Shown here one piece after another: positions 34,495 through 41,691 of a stretch of 64,000 bases of DNA. A model generated the notes under the pieces. It did not search any database, was not told where the DNA came from, and worked only from the letters and a program-made list of their open reading frames with translations. The DNA is from RCIO01 sp965232405 (GTDB taxonomy: Bacteria; Pseudomonadota; Alphaproteobacteria; Rhizobiales; Rhizobiaceae): positions 310,001 to 374,000 of the forward strand of contig OZ246966.1 in NCBI GenBank assembly GCA_965232405.1, read 5' to 3'. Within the stretch, counting starts at the first letter, position 1; every line of letters begins with the position of its first letter. The translations under genes were made by a program, and so were the position numbers.

Positions 34495-36003
34495 ATGCTG
34501 CAACCAAGGGACCTAAAAGGCCGGACGGCCATCAGCTACGCACGTTGGTCTAGCGAGCGTCAGGGCGCGGGTGATAGTCTGCGCCGACAGACCGCCGAGG
34601 CCGAGCGCTTCTGCGCCACCTACGGCCTGACTTTGGATGGCCGATTGGTCGACGATGGTATCTCAGCATTCAAGGGCGCAAACCTAGAGGCCGAATTGGG
34701 GCGCTTTGTAGAGGCGGTGGAAGGGGGGCACATTCCTCGGGACGCGGTCTTACTGGTGGAGGCGCTTGATCGCATCAGCCGAGCCAACCACGACGACGCA
34801 TATGCTTTCTTTCGTGGCCTCTTGCGCACCGGCATCACTGTTGTGACTCTCATGGATAGCCGCGTCCACACTCACGACGACTATCGCGGCAATGTCTGGT
34901 CGGTGATGCAGTCCTTTATGACGATGGCTGCCGCGCATGACTACAGCGCGAAAATCAGTGAGCGCGTAAAAGCCTCTTGGGGAGATCGGGCAGAGAAGGC
35001 AAAGCGGGGGACCATCAAAATCTCCAAGGTTCCCTTCTGGATCGACCGCAAGACGCAGAAGCTCAATCGGCGAGCCGAAGTTGCGAAACAGATATTTGCG
35101 TGGGCTGAGGAAGGCCTCGGGGCAGCGGCCATTACGCAGCGCCTCAACGACAAGGGCATCCCGTCACCCTCCGGGAATGCGACGTGGGGCAAAGACGCCG
35201 TGGCCACGGTCCTAGCGTCCAAGGCTGCTTACGGCTCCTATACCGTCAAGGATGAGGAGGTACGGGACTACTTCCCACCTGTTGTCTCGGAGGCCCGCTG
35301 GTTAGCCTTACGGTCTCGGATTGCGGAGCGGAGACACAACCCTCAGGCGTCCAACCATTCCAACCTTTTCACGCGGCTACTCCGGTGCGCCCACTGCGGT
35401 TCACCGATGGACCTCACCACCAACCGAGGCCGCACCGGGGACAAGACTTACCGATATCTGTGCTGCTCGGGGAAGGCATTCAATCGAACGGACTGCGAAG
35501 CCCCGAACTGGAATTACAACGCGCTCGAAGATCGGTTCCTCGGCATCATTGGCGCACTCGCAATCCCGATAGAAGAACCGACTGACGCGCCGATGGCTGA
35601 GCAGATAGTAGCACTCGAAAACCGCATCGCCACCCTCACCCAAGAGCGGGACAACTTCTTGCTTGCCGTCGCCGGTGCTGCCGATCCCTCCGTCATCAAG
35701 GCGCTGACCGCACAAGCCGAGGAGCGCTCGAAACAGATCGGCAGGGCACAGGCCGATGTTTCTCGACATCGCGAGAGCGCAGCCCGCTATGTGACAGCAG
35801 CCGAGACCGACCTTGAAGCTGACTACGAGGAAATCCAGCGGCTGGCCCGAGAGGACCGAGGGGCCGCCAAGCGTCTAATCGCGAACTTGGTTGATACGAT
35901 CAAGCTAGAGACGGTGGACGACGAATTCAGGGTCGCACACGTCGCGCTTCGATATGGAACGACCCATCCTCTCTATTTCGACAAGATACGCGACGAACCA
36001 TAA
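34495..36003 (+). CDS. int: Large serine recombinase (integrase)
   Basis: The protein has 502 residues. The resolvase domain (1-150) has ISYARWSSERQGAGDSLRRQ with the catalytic Ser and Arg, the DDGISAFKG segment, and EALDRISRANHDDA. A recombinase domain follows (about 165-270), then a zinc ribbon with CAHCG near residue 300 and CCSGKAFNRTDC. A coiled-coil stretch (about 375-440) ends the protein. It cuts and joins attP and attB through a phosphoserine link. ATG 34495 is preferred over GTG 34468 because GGGGGA lies 7 nt upstream. It sits 42 bp inside the left end, facing inward, the usual position. No separate recombination directionality factor is recognised. Confidence 0.95.
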   Translation: MLQPRDLKGRTAISYARWSSERQGAGDSLRRQTAEAERFCATYGLTLDGRLVDDGISAFKGANLEAELGRFVEAVEGGHIPRDAVLLVEALDRISRANHDDAYAFFRGLLRTGITVVTLMDSRVHTHDDYRGNVWSVMQSFMTMAAAHDYSAKISERVKASWGDRAEKAKRGTIKISKVPFWIDRKTQKLNRRAEVAKQIFAWAEEGLGAAAITQRLNDKGIPSPSGNATWGKDAVATVLASKAAYGSYTVKDEEVRDYFPPVVSEARWLALRSRIAERRHNPQASNHSNLFTRLLRCAHCGSPMDLTTNRGRTGDKTYRYLCCSGKAFNRTDCEAPNWNYNALEDRFLGIIGALAIPIEEPTDAPMAEQIVALENRIATLTQERDNFLLAVAGAADPSVIKALTAQAEERSKQIGRAQADVSRHRESAARYVTAAETDLEADYEEIQRLAREDRGAAKRLIANLVDTIKLETVDDEFRVAHVALRYGTTHPLYFDKIRDEP

Positions 36004-36018
36004 TCACTCTCACGGGGA

Positions 36019-36076
36019 CGCAGGTTGAACCCGGGTTGAGCCGTTGGATTTCTGACGGTTTCCCGGGTTCCCTGCG
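36019..36076 (+). terminator. Long hairpin just after the integrase gene
   Basis: CGCAGG (36019-36024) and GAACCCGGG (36027-36035) pair with CCCGGGTTC and CCTGCG (36062-36076). An inner 4-bp CCGT/ACGG pair (36041-36044 with 36055-36058) can stack within the loop. It begins 16 bp past the integrase stop. It may be a terminator without a T-tract or a structured RNA. A tandem 10-mer CGCGTCTTCT (36115-36134) follows it. Confidence 0.5.
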
Positions 36077-36189
36077 CATTTGGTGCTCATACAGAGACAT
36101 GGAAAGACCGCGACCGCGTCTTCTCGCGTCTTCTCACGTGCCCTCATTGATTTTCACTAGGTGGGCGCTTTCCACGCCGAAGGGTGATC

Positions 36190-36576
36190 ATGACCTATAC
36201 CGAACCGACCAATGCCGCGCCGAACAAATCGTTGGCCGGTACCTTTCCCAACTTCAACGCGACCCGCGTCTCGCGCCACTCTGCCACGCAGAACACCGCC
36301 CCAGAACACATGCAGGAAACTCTAGCGCTCGCATGGCTATCCACGCGCGGCGCAATGGCACCCGAGGGTTGCACAAAGCGAACGCTGGAACGTGCCGTCA
36401 AGCGCTTCGACCTATCACCTAAGTCCGTCCTGACCCTCTGCGCGATGCTTTGGGAGGCACAGCTTCTCGGCTGGCACCCCACCTACGTGCGCGAACTGTC
36501 GTTCAAGGAACTGGACCGCCTAACCTCTGAGCGCATCCAAGTTGGGGAGTGGCAACGGCTATATGACCGCCGCTGA
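36190..36576 (+). CDS. Hypothetical protein in the element, possible DNA-binding helical domain
   Basis: The protein has 128 residues. A polar, Thr/Asn-rich N-terminus (residues 1-40) precedes a helical part, TKRTLERAVKRFDLSPKSVL, then LCAMLWEAQLLGWHPTYVREL and FKELDRLTSERIQVG. The helix spacing could hold a helix-turn-helix, and its place after the integrase would suit a regulator or directionality factor, but this is only a guess. AAGGG lies 4 nt before the ATG. I recognise no family. Confidence 0.6.
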   Translation: MTYTEPTNAAPNKSLAGTFPNFNATRVSRHSATQNTAPEHMQETLALAWLSTRGAMAPEGCTKRTLERAVKRFDLSPKSVLTLCAMLWEAQLLGWHPTYVRELSFKELDRLTSERIQVGEWQRLYDRR

Positions 36577-36655
36577 GGCCCGTAAAAGCCGATAGACACA
36601 TGCGCCAAACTGCGGAATGCTTTCAGCCTGAGCGGCGATCTCACCGGAGATTGCC

Positions 36656-36937
36656 TTGGCTGGACTTCCCACACTTCACGACGCAATGCGCATGGGCCTT
36701 GGCCTGTACGCGAACTGTGGCGGCTATGGTTGCGGCCATGCTGTCAAGCTGGACCTAGCACCGCTTATCGCGCGGTACGGGGCGGATTATCCCGTGCGCC
36801 AACCCTACGGGTTCATGTCTCGGATGCGCTGCACCCGCTGCGGGCATCTCGGAGCTACACCTACCCTCGTTCCAGACGGCTACGACATTACCAAACAGCA
36901 GAGAGGCTACATCCGGCTTGGTGGCGCTGAACCCTGA
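36656..36937 (+). CDS. Zinc-ribbon-like small protein
   Basis: The protein has 93 residues with a TTG start preceded at 5 nt by GGAGA. Cysteine pairs lie in YANCGGYGCGH (about residues 18-28) and RMRCTRCGHLGA (about 55-66), separated by LDLAPLIARYGADYPV. This is the layout of a small zinc-ribbon family common in Alphaproteobacteria, of the type C-x4-C-x-H, then RCxRCG. Such domains often bind nucleic acid or act as adaptors. An internal ATG at 36686 or 36692 is a weaker start. The function is unknown. Confidence 0.65.
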   Translation: MAGLPTLHDAMRMGLGLYANCGGYGCGHAVKLDLAPLIARYGADYPVRQPYGFMSRMRCTRCGHLGATPTLVPDGYDITKQQRGYIRLGGAEP

Positions 36938-37126
36938 GCCCACTTCGGATGGGTACCGGCCTAACTGGCGCTGTAACAATCAGGGCGCAGTCGCTCCCGA
37001 GCGGTAAGCAGAATTTTTCACCGCTGGCACCGCTCCGCACCCAACACCTATCCCACACCCACAAGACGCAAAATCACGCTAACCGCTCGGCAACGATGGG
37101 CGGTTGGTGAGCAAAGGTATCTCACC

Positions 37127-37480
37127 ATGACAATCTACATCGAACTCAGCGGCTCTTATGGGGCCGCACACCCTGCCTCTGGCCTGTCCGTCGATACGTC
37201 GAGGGGCCGGGGCAAACACAAAAGCCCTCTAGGCCCACTGTGCCGAAAGCTGCGCGATGCCGGATACGGCCCAGACGAACGGGTTCACGTAACCCGCAAC
37301 GGAACTGTCGTCTTCAAACGGGATCGCCGCCTGTCCACTTGGGCCGACTACGATGTGATGGACACCCAGACTGGATTGCAGACGTTCAAGTATCGCCCCT
37401 TTCCTGAGCGGTTGGCGGGTGCGCGCGGCTCCGGCCTGAAAGACACCAGTGGGAACGGCTTGCAACGCAAGACCGGTTAA
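37127..37480 (+). CDS. Hypothetical basic protein
   Basis: The protein has 117 residues and is basic. It has a short N-terminal strand region (MTIYIELSGSYGAAHP), then SRGRGKHKSPLGPLCRKLRDAG and VHVTRNGTVVFKRDRRL. The arrangement could suit a small nucleic-acid binding protein. No family is recognised. A weak AAAGG lies upstream. It is the last plus-strand gene before the oppositely oriented secreted pair. Confidence 0.5.
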   Translation: MTIYIELSGSYGAAHPASGLSVDTSRGRGKHKSPLGPLCRKLRDAGYGPDERVHVTRNGTVVFKRDRRLSTWADYDVMDTQTGLQTFKYRPFPERLAGARGSGLKDTSGNGLQRKTG

Positions 37481-37591
37481 TTGGGTACTCATCCAGAGGG
37501 GAGAGTTACCACACCAAGTTGAACCTTGGTTCCTTGAGGTTCGGTCAGCTGCTCGCGATCAGACCAATAGCGCTCTCGGCCGTCCGTGCCG

Positions 37592-37942
37592 TCACTCAGC
37601 TTCGGGGGGTAGTTGATGCCACCGCCCATCCTCACCGCACCTAGTGGCGATGGCTCCGCTTCTCGGTCCGTTGTCTATCGCGTCCACCGTGAAGAACTTC
37701 CCGTTTGACACGCAGCCAGATGACCATTGGTTAGTCGCTTCCCAAGTTAGCTCCGGCGTACAAATCATGACTGAGTTACCCGCACGGATGGTTGCCCCCG
37801 GAGAGTAACCCATGTTCCCCAGCCAGCACCTTGGCTGCTGTGTGTAGACAGCCTCAGCGTCTTGGGCGTCACTCGCTCCCGCTGTTGACGCAACCAATGC
37901 CAGACACAACGCGGCAGAACAGTGAAGCCTACTCACACCCAT
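37592..37942 (-). CDS. Exported protein resembling DUF1496
   Basis: The protein has 116 residues. The start MGVSRLHCSAALCLALVAST is set by AAGGGAGGT 7 nt upstream. Residues 1-21 form a signal peptide with likely cleavage after TAGA. The mature part has the pattern C-W-x-x-x-x-YSPGATIRAG-x-x-x-x-x-C, the look of DUF1496-type domains, and two later Cys (SSGCVSNG and ATRCGEDG). It should be periplasmic or secreted, with disulfides. It is the second gene of a two-gene unit running against the phage-like genes. The function is unknown; a lysogenic conversion (moron) role is plausible. Confidence 0.7.
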   Translation of the reverse strand: MGVSRLHCSAALCLALVASTAGASDAQDAEAVYTQQPRCWLGNMGYSPGATIRAGNSVMICTPELTWEATNQWSSGCVSNGKFFTVDAIDNGPRSGAIATRCGEDGRWHQLPPEAE

Positions 37943-37982
37943 CGCCCATACCTCCCTTTGCCAAACTTGAAGCTTCTCGGGT

Positions 37983-38168
37983 TCACTTCCTGAACCCCTG
38001 AGAACACTCGTATTGACACTGCGCAGCATCCTCGTTTTGGGACATGCACCGCGACGTGCATCGCGCAATGTCTCTGTCCGTCTGGGCTATCGCCACCCCA
38101 TGCGCGAGCGGCCCGACTGACAACCAAGCCCCGCCTAGCAGCACACCAAGCAACCTGAGTTTTCTCAA
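37983..38168 (-). CDS. Exported twin-CX3C miniprotein
   Basis: The protein has 61 residues. The TTG start has GGGGAGGAG about 5 nt upstream, a very strong ribosome site. A signal peptide (residues 1-29, RKLRLLGVLLGGAWLSVG to VAIA) leaves a mature peptide of about 32 residues starting QTDRD. That peptide contains CTSRC and CQYEC separated by nine residues, a CX3C-x9-CX3C pattern typical of disulfide-locked helical hairpins. It is the first gene of the unit with the DUF1496-like protein. A periplasmic or extracellular binding role is likely; nothing more can be said. Confidence 0.68.
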   Translation of the reverse strand: MRKLRLLGVLLGGAWLSVGPLAHGVAIAQTDRDIARCTSRCMSQNEDAAQCQYECSQGFRK

Positions 38169-38243
38169 AAGAAGCTCCTCCCCTGTTGTCCTCTCAGCGT
38201 AGCCCGCGACCTTCTCGGGCGTCTAGATCGCGACAGTCACTCA

Positions 38244-38256
38244 ACCGAAAGACACC
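38244..38256 (+). repeat. 13-mer leader repeat, copy 1
   Basis: ACCGAAAGACACC ends 2 nt before the start codon at 38259. An identical copy lies at 39757-39769, ahead of another gene of the same cluster. Neither of these genes has a GGAG-type ribosome site. Confidence 0.55.
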
Positions 38257-38258
38257 GA

Positions 38259-39032
38259 ATGCCACACCCGATCACCCGGGGTGCCCCTCGGGATTGGCGG
38301 GTAGCCCGTCAGTCCCCGGTGAGCGCCTCTCAGCTTACGCGCCGCGCCCGTGCCAACGAAACCAAGCCGTGCCAATGTCGCGGATGCACAGACACCCGCG
38401 CCGGTGTCTCGCGCTATTGCGGAACTCACAGAGACACCGCGTCCAAACGCGGCGATCCCGTCGCCCGTATCCCCACTGCCAACGAACTCGCCATCTTTCG
38501 CCACGCGGTGAAGGTGTACCTGGCTGCCAATCCCGCAGCCGCCCGAAAGGCCCAGACCGCCTCAGAGGAACTAGAGCGGCGGATGTATCTGCCGCCGTCC
38601 TTCCAACTTCGTTACGCCGACATGCACCGCAAGTTGCCTCGTGTCGCCAAGGCAAAAGGACTGCTTGCGAACTGGTACCATTCCCGTGGGAAATCCTACG
38701 CCGACGCCACACTTTACGCGCTCGCACTTATGGGCTGGGAGCAGGTTTTCTATGACGGGCTGCCAGAGAACCGGAAAGCCTTTGTCCAGACATGCGCGGG
38801 GGGCTTGCTCGGTGATGTGCGGCTGAACGCAAAGAACGCAGCGACCCCGCCTCGCAAGTTTGCCACATCCGGCGCTACCAAGCGCCACCTCGGCAGGGAC
38901 TTCCTGCAACACGCCAACGAGACCTACGGGAAGGACTTCTGGTCCTCACCCGTCGCGACCGAGGACGGCCAGAGCATGACCATCCTCTCCTATACCAAGC
39001 TGGCCCTAAGGGCGGCTGGCTTACTTTCCTAA
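38259..39032 (+). CDS. Hypothetical phage-like protein with Cys/His cluster
   Basis: The protein has 257 residues. Near residues 38-62 it has CQCRGCTDTRAGVSRYCGTH followed by ASKRGDP, a C-x-C-x2-C-x8-C-x2-H cluster ending in the R-x-GDP tail seen in zinc-finger regions of many phage HNH-like proteins. The remaining part is helical (ELAIFRHAVKVYLAANPAAA, SFQLRYADMHRKLPRV). No catalytic HNH residues are seen. It opens a run of plus-strand genes and has no ribosome site apart from the shared 13-mer. The function is unknown. Confidence 0.6.
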   Translation: MPHPITRGAPRDWRVARQSPVSASQLTRRARANETKPCQCRGCTDTRAGVSRYCGTHRDTASKRGDPVARIPTANELAIFRHAVKVYLAANPAAARKAQTASEELERRMYLPPSFQLRYADMHRKLPRVAKAKGLLANWYHSRGKSYADATLYALALMGWEQVFYDGLPENRKAFVQTCAGGLLGDVRLNAKNAATPPRKFATSGATKRHLGRDFLQHANETYGKDFWSSPVATEDGQSMTILSYTKLALRAAGLLS

Positions 39033-39052
39033 CACTTGGAATACGCACCACC

Positions 39053-39742
39053 ATGTCCCATCCCCTTGATGACGACTTCACGCCCATGCGCCACCCGTCG
39101 CCAGACGAACCGCAATCGGGCTACACACCTCATAACCAACCCAACTACGCAGTCGGCCACGCGCCAATTCCCGGCCCGGATGGAACTATCTTCCTTCCCG
39201 AACTCGGAACCTACGTGGACGCCGATGTTGCCGAGAGCCTTCTAGACATCGAACTGAACGAGGCCGAAGGCGAAGCCGGGGACACTCACGAAGAAATCGC
39301 GGACGCGGACATTTCCGACGAAGAGTTGGACGACCTGCGCGAGCAGCTAGACGATGAGCGGGAACAGGCCGACCAGTCTGCAAGCCTGTCCGATACGCTG
39401 GACGCTATGTCTCAGGAGTTCGAGCAGGAAGTGATTGATGCCAGCATCGAACAGATAACCACCGTTGAGGACACCGCCGAAATCCTAGAGGCACTATCGG
39501 ACCTCTCTGGGCTGGACACCGAAGCGGCGTCTACCATTCTGGAGACGGTTGTCACCGAAGCAACACCCGATGCAGAGGCAACGATTGGCCCCGACCGCTG
39601 GGCGTCCATTGTCTACGCAGCTTCCACCACAGAAGACCCGTTTGCCCGCCGCGTTGTCGCCGACTTCGCCCGAGGCAAGCTCTCACCCGCGAAGCTCTCA
39701 CAGGCCTACGCCATGTGGTGGAACACTCTGCCAGACGCCTGA
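39053..39742 (+). CDS. Acidic protein, possible scaffold-like role
   Basis: The protein has 229 residues and is strongly acidic: residues about 70-150 are rich in Asp and Glu, with heptad-like spacing (DISDEELDDLREQLDDEREQ). A Pro/Gly-rich N-terminus holds PIPGPDGTIFLPELGTY, and the C-terminus has PFARRVVADFARGKLSPAKL. Acidic helical proteins with a basic C-terminal patch are typical of phage scaffolding proteins. That link rests only on composition and neighbours, since no capsid gene is present. Confidence 0.55.
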   Translation: MSHPLDDDFTPMRHPSPDEPQSGYTPHNQPNYAVGHAPIPGPDGTIFLPELGTYVDADVAESLLDIELNEAEGEAGDTHEEIADADISDEELDDLREQLDDEREQADQSASLSDTLDAMSQEFEQEVIDASIEQITTVEDTAEILEALSDLSGLDTEAASTILETVVTEATPDAEATIGPDRWASIVYAASTTEDPFARRVVADFARGKLSPAKLSQAYAMWWNTLPDA

Positions 39743-39756
39743 CCCCAACCCCCTAG

Positions 39757-39769
39757 ACCGAAAGACACC
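39757..39769 (+). repeat. 13-mer leader repeat, copy 2
   Basis: This is an identical ACCGAAAGACACC ending 5 nt before the start codon at 39775 (first copy at 38244-38256). Confidence 0.55.
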
Positions 39770-39774
39770 TAACG

Positions 39775-40260
39775 ATGACCAAGAAGAAGCAACCAACCCG
39801 CGAGGAACTGCTCGCCCAGATTGAAGCCCTCGACAACTCAACCGAACTTGCGAAGCTCCAAGCCGAAGTCGAGCGCCTCACCACCGAAAACCACACGCTT
39901 GTTGAGACGCGCCGCACCCTTGAGCGAAAGCTCTCTCGTTACGAGAAAGACGTTGCAACGATCCGGGAAGCCGTCCGTTCAATCGACGCCGTTATGCGTC
40001 CAGTAGACCGGAGCGCGAACGCCATGTCGGCACGTGTCGCTCGTTTCGGACAGGCTACAGTTGCCGTAGGCATTCAAAAAGGCACTCACGATCCGGCGAC
40101 CGGTCTCCCGTACACCGACGAAACCAAGCCCGTCCGTGACCTCTCCGCATCGGGCGCAGCCCCTGTACGCCAACGTGAGTTGGAGGCAATATTCCCTGAG
40201 TTGAGCGAAGGTGCCGAGGAGGCACCGGAAAGCGAACTCGCGGAACAGCCTACCGACTAG
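39775..40260 (+). CDS. Coiled-coil protein of the element
   Basis: The protein has 161 residues. Residues about 8-65 form a clear coiled coil (TREELLAQIEALDNSTELAK, LQAEVERLTTENHTLVETRR, TLERKLSRYEKDVATIREAV). The C-terminal part is proline- and acid-rich and probably flexible. It looks like a structural or scaffold partner of the acidic protein encoded just upstream. The family is unknown. It ends at a hairpin 9 bp beyond its stop. Confidence 0.55.
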   Translation: MTKKKQPTREELLAQIEALDNSTELAKLQAEVERLTTENHTLVETRRTLERKLSRYEKDVATIREAVRSIDAVMRPVDRSANAMSARVARFGQATVAVGIQKGTHDPATGLPYTDETKPVRDLSASGAAPVRQRELEAIFPELSEGAEEAPESELAEQPTD

Positions 40261-40269
40261 GCCAAGTTT

Positions 40270-40348
40270 CCGCTGCTCTCACTCGCAGCGGCTTATAGGG
40301 ACCACACCTAGCTCCCCTTGTCTCTCTCTGGAAAACTGGTGTGGTCCC
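40270..40348. terminator. Hairpin and long inverted repeat between convergent genes
   Basis: A perfect 7-bp stem CCGCTGC/GCAGCGG (40270-40276 with 40285-40291, 8-nt loop) is followed by a perfect 11-bp inverted repeat GGGACCACACC/GGTGTGGTCCC (40298-40308 with 40338-40348, 29-nt loop). Both lie between the coiled-coil gene and the convergent 55-residue gene. They probably stop transcription from both sides. Confidence 0.6.
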
Positions 40349-40356
40349 ACCACAAA

Positions 40357-40524
40357 CTACGCGGCGGAAGCCGTGCTTACTTGCTCTGTCACTTGGAAAT
40401 CGCTGGCCCCATCGGGGAGCAGCCGAAAGCCTTCTTCACAGGCTTCCCAGTGGCCGGGGACGGACACAAGCTCCTCCCCCATTTCGTTGTTATCGTTGTC
40501 AAAGAATGTGATGCGGTATGTCAT
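40357..40524 (-). CDS. Small protein, 55 residues, opposite strand
   Basis: This short frame runs against its neighbours. The product MTYRITFFDNDNNEMGEELV continues SVPGHWEACEEGFRLLPDG and ends TASAA; it has protein-like composition, acidic with mixed hydrophobics. A purine run (GAAGGGG) lies 13 nt upstream of the ATG, farther than usual. Its stop is 8 bp from the inverted repeat, as expected for a gene with a terminator. I do not recognise it; it may be a small regulator. Confidence 0.4.
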   Translation of the reverse strand: MTYRITFFDNDNNEMGEELVSVPGHWEACEEGFRLLPDGASDFQVTEQVSTASAA

Positions 40525-40675
40525 GCTGAGGCGGTTTCCCCTTCGCTTGAGTAACCCGAGTATCCCTCGGACACCTCAAGAGTCCCACAGAGAAATCCCG
40601 AATAAAACCAGTATTTTGGCAGAGACTGCGTTACCGGAGAGACCGCGAGCAACGTAGCAGTTGCAGAGGATTGCC

Positions 40676-41137
40676 ATGTGTGATCTCGGGGCCATTCTTG
40701 GCCTAGCAGCCGGTGCCGCTCAGGTGGCCGGAAAAGTCTCCGCAGCCCGTCGAAACATCAAAGACAGGCGGCAGACACTCAAACTGGACTACGCCGCGCG
40801 AGAGCGGCAGCAAATTGTCAAAACCGACGCAGCCAACAAAGACGGCTATGCGGCATCTATGGAAGCTGACCGTGCGCGCTCTTATGTAATCGCCTCAGGT
40901 GGAGGCATGAGGGGGAACACCGCAGGTGCCCGAGCCGCCGAACAGAGCCGCCAAGGCGCACTCTCCATCGCGAATGCCAAGGATGCGAAAGACGCCGCGA
41001 AGGCCAACTATGCGCTTGGTGGGAAGTTCGCCCAGATTGAAGCGCAGCGTGATGTGAACCGATACGCGGTCAATCCGCTGACATCGTTCATGGATGTGGC
41101 GACGGCTGGCATCAGGAACTATGGTGCCCTTGGGTAG
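40676..41137 (+). CDS. Internal virion protein (T7 gp14-like)
   Basis: The protein has 153 residues. It begins MCDLGAILGLAAGAAQVAGK, then a long helical stretch (KDRRQTLKLDYAARERQQIV) and ARSYVIASGGGMRGNTAGAR AAEQSRQGALSIANAKD, quoted in parts. A short Met-Cys start with a hydrophobic glycine-alanine helix, a charged helix, then a G-rich turn and an A-rich helix is the hallmark of podovirus gp14-type ejection proteins. T7 gp14 has 196 residues; this is shorter but intact. Such proteins enter the cell envelope to form the DNA conduit. GAGGA lies 6 nt upstream. The assignment rests on pattern recall, not a search. Confidence 0.6.
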   Translation: MCDLGAILGLAAGAAQVAGKVSAARRNIKDRRQTLKLDYAARERQQIVKTDAANKDGYAASMEADRARSYVIASGGGMRGNTAGARAAEQSRQGALSIANAKDAKDAAKANYALGGKFAQIEAQRDVNRYAVNPLTSFMDVATAGIRNYGALG

Positions 41138-41179
41138 TTCTATGGTCAATTGATCAGGCGATACGAGCGAGGAGATGGC

Positions 41180-41545
41180 ATGGATGACACCGGCGGAATG
41201 TTTGGTGGGGGCTTGAAAGACGTAAAGCTTGCCTTCGATACGATCCGCACTCTTTTCGGGGTCTTGAAGGACGCCAAAGAGGCAATGCCGGACAGCCCGA
41301 AATCCGAAGCGGTGACGGAGGCACTCAAGCAGTCCGAAATTCAGTTCGACATTGCAGAGGCACAAATCGCAAAAGCGCTGGGCTACGAGCTTTGCAAATG
41401 CCAGTTCCCACCCTCAATCATGCTTGCAGTTGGATACTCGCTCCCGGACGCAAGAGAGCCAGTGAGAACAATATTCGAGTGCCCAAAGTGCCACATGGAT
41501 ACCTCCGGGCCGTACATCTTTGAGCGGAAGCGACTTCTTAAGTAG
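41180..41545 (+). CDS. Helical protein with C-terminal zinc ribbon
   Basis: The protein has 121 residues. The N-terminal half is amphipathic helix (GGLKDVKLAFDTIRTLFGVL, KQSEIQFDIAEAQIAKALGY). The C-terminal half has CKC near residue 73 and CPKCHMDTSGPYIFERKRLL near residue 100. The architecture (helical bundle plus CPxC ribbon) is common in small mobile-element proteins without known role. GAGGAG lies 6 nt before the ATG. It is the last gene before the right end. Confidence 0.6.
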   Translation: MDDTGGMFGGGLKDVKLAFDTIRTLFGVLKDAKEAMPDSPKSEAVTEALKQSEIQFDIAEAQIAKALGYELCKCQFPPSIMLAVGYSLPDAREPVRTIFECPKCHMDTSGPYIFERKRLLK

Positions 41546-41663
41546 TCGAAACGCGGGCCTTTTCTGAAAAAGTCTGTGTCCCCATTTACGTATATACCCA
41601 CTGGTTCAATCCCCCCGTGGGGGCACCCCAAACCGGCCCAAAATCAGCTATGCGTTTTTTGCA

Positions 41664-41691
41664 TTCCGTATATTGTCGGATAAGATAAGCC
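41664..41691 (+). other. attR junction of the element
   Basis: The element arm TTCCGTATATTGTCGG (41664-41679) is followed by 7 bp and then AAGCC (41687-41691), where dprA resumes (CCTACCCGCC). The arm matches the reverse complement of the left arm at 14 of 16 positions. With the left end it rebuilds an attP whose dyad centre falls on the AA at 41687-41688. Confidence 0.8.

Larger units (their letters stand above)
34431..41688 (+). mobile_element. 7,258-bp serine-integrase element inserted in dprA
   Basis: The boundaries are set by three facts seen in the sequence. The dprA frame is split and rejoins exactly. AAGCC occurs at both junctions (34429-34433 and 41687-41691). Near-identical inverted 16-mers lie just inside the ends (34438-34453 and 41664-41679). 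The first gene is a large serine integrase. The other genes are small and intact, on both strands, and less GC-rich in look than the flanks. One product resembles a podovirus internal virion protein. No capsid, portal, terminase, replication or repressor gene is recognised. It could be a phage satellite, a strongly reduced prophage, or a transposable cargo element. Confidence 0.93.

Noticed and set aside
40318..40554. Plus-strand frame of 78 codons in the element
   Set aside because: It spans the strong inverted repeat and has no ribosome site; the opposite-strand frame at 40357-40524 fits the layout better.
34431..41688. Microvirus-like or tectivirus-like prophage
   Set aside because: The size would fit, but there is no major capsid, replication initiator or packaging ATPase among the products.
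34431..41688. Decayed remnant of a large prophage
   Set aside because: All genes of the element appear intact and the ends are precise, which does not fit random deletion; not fully excluded.
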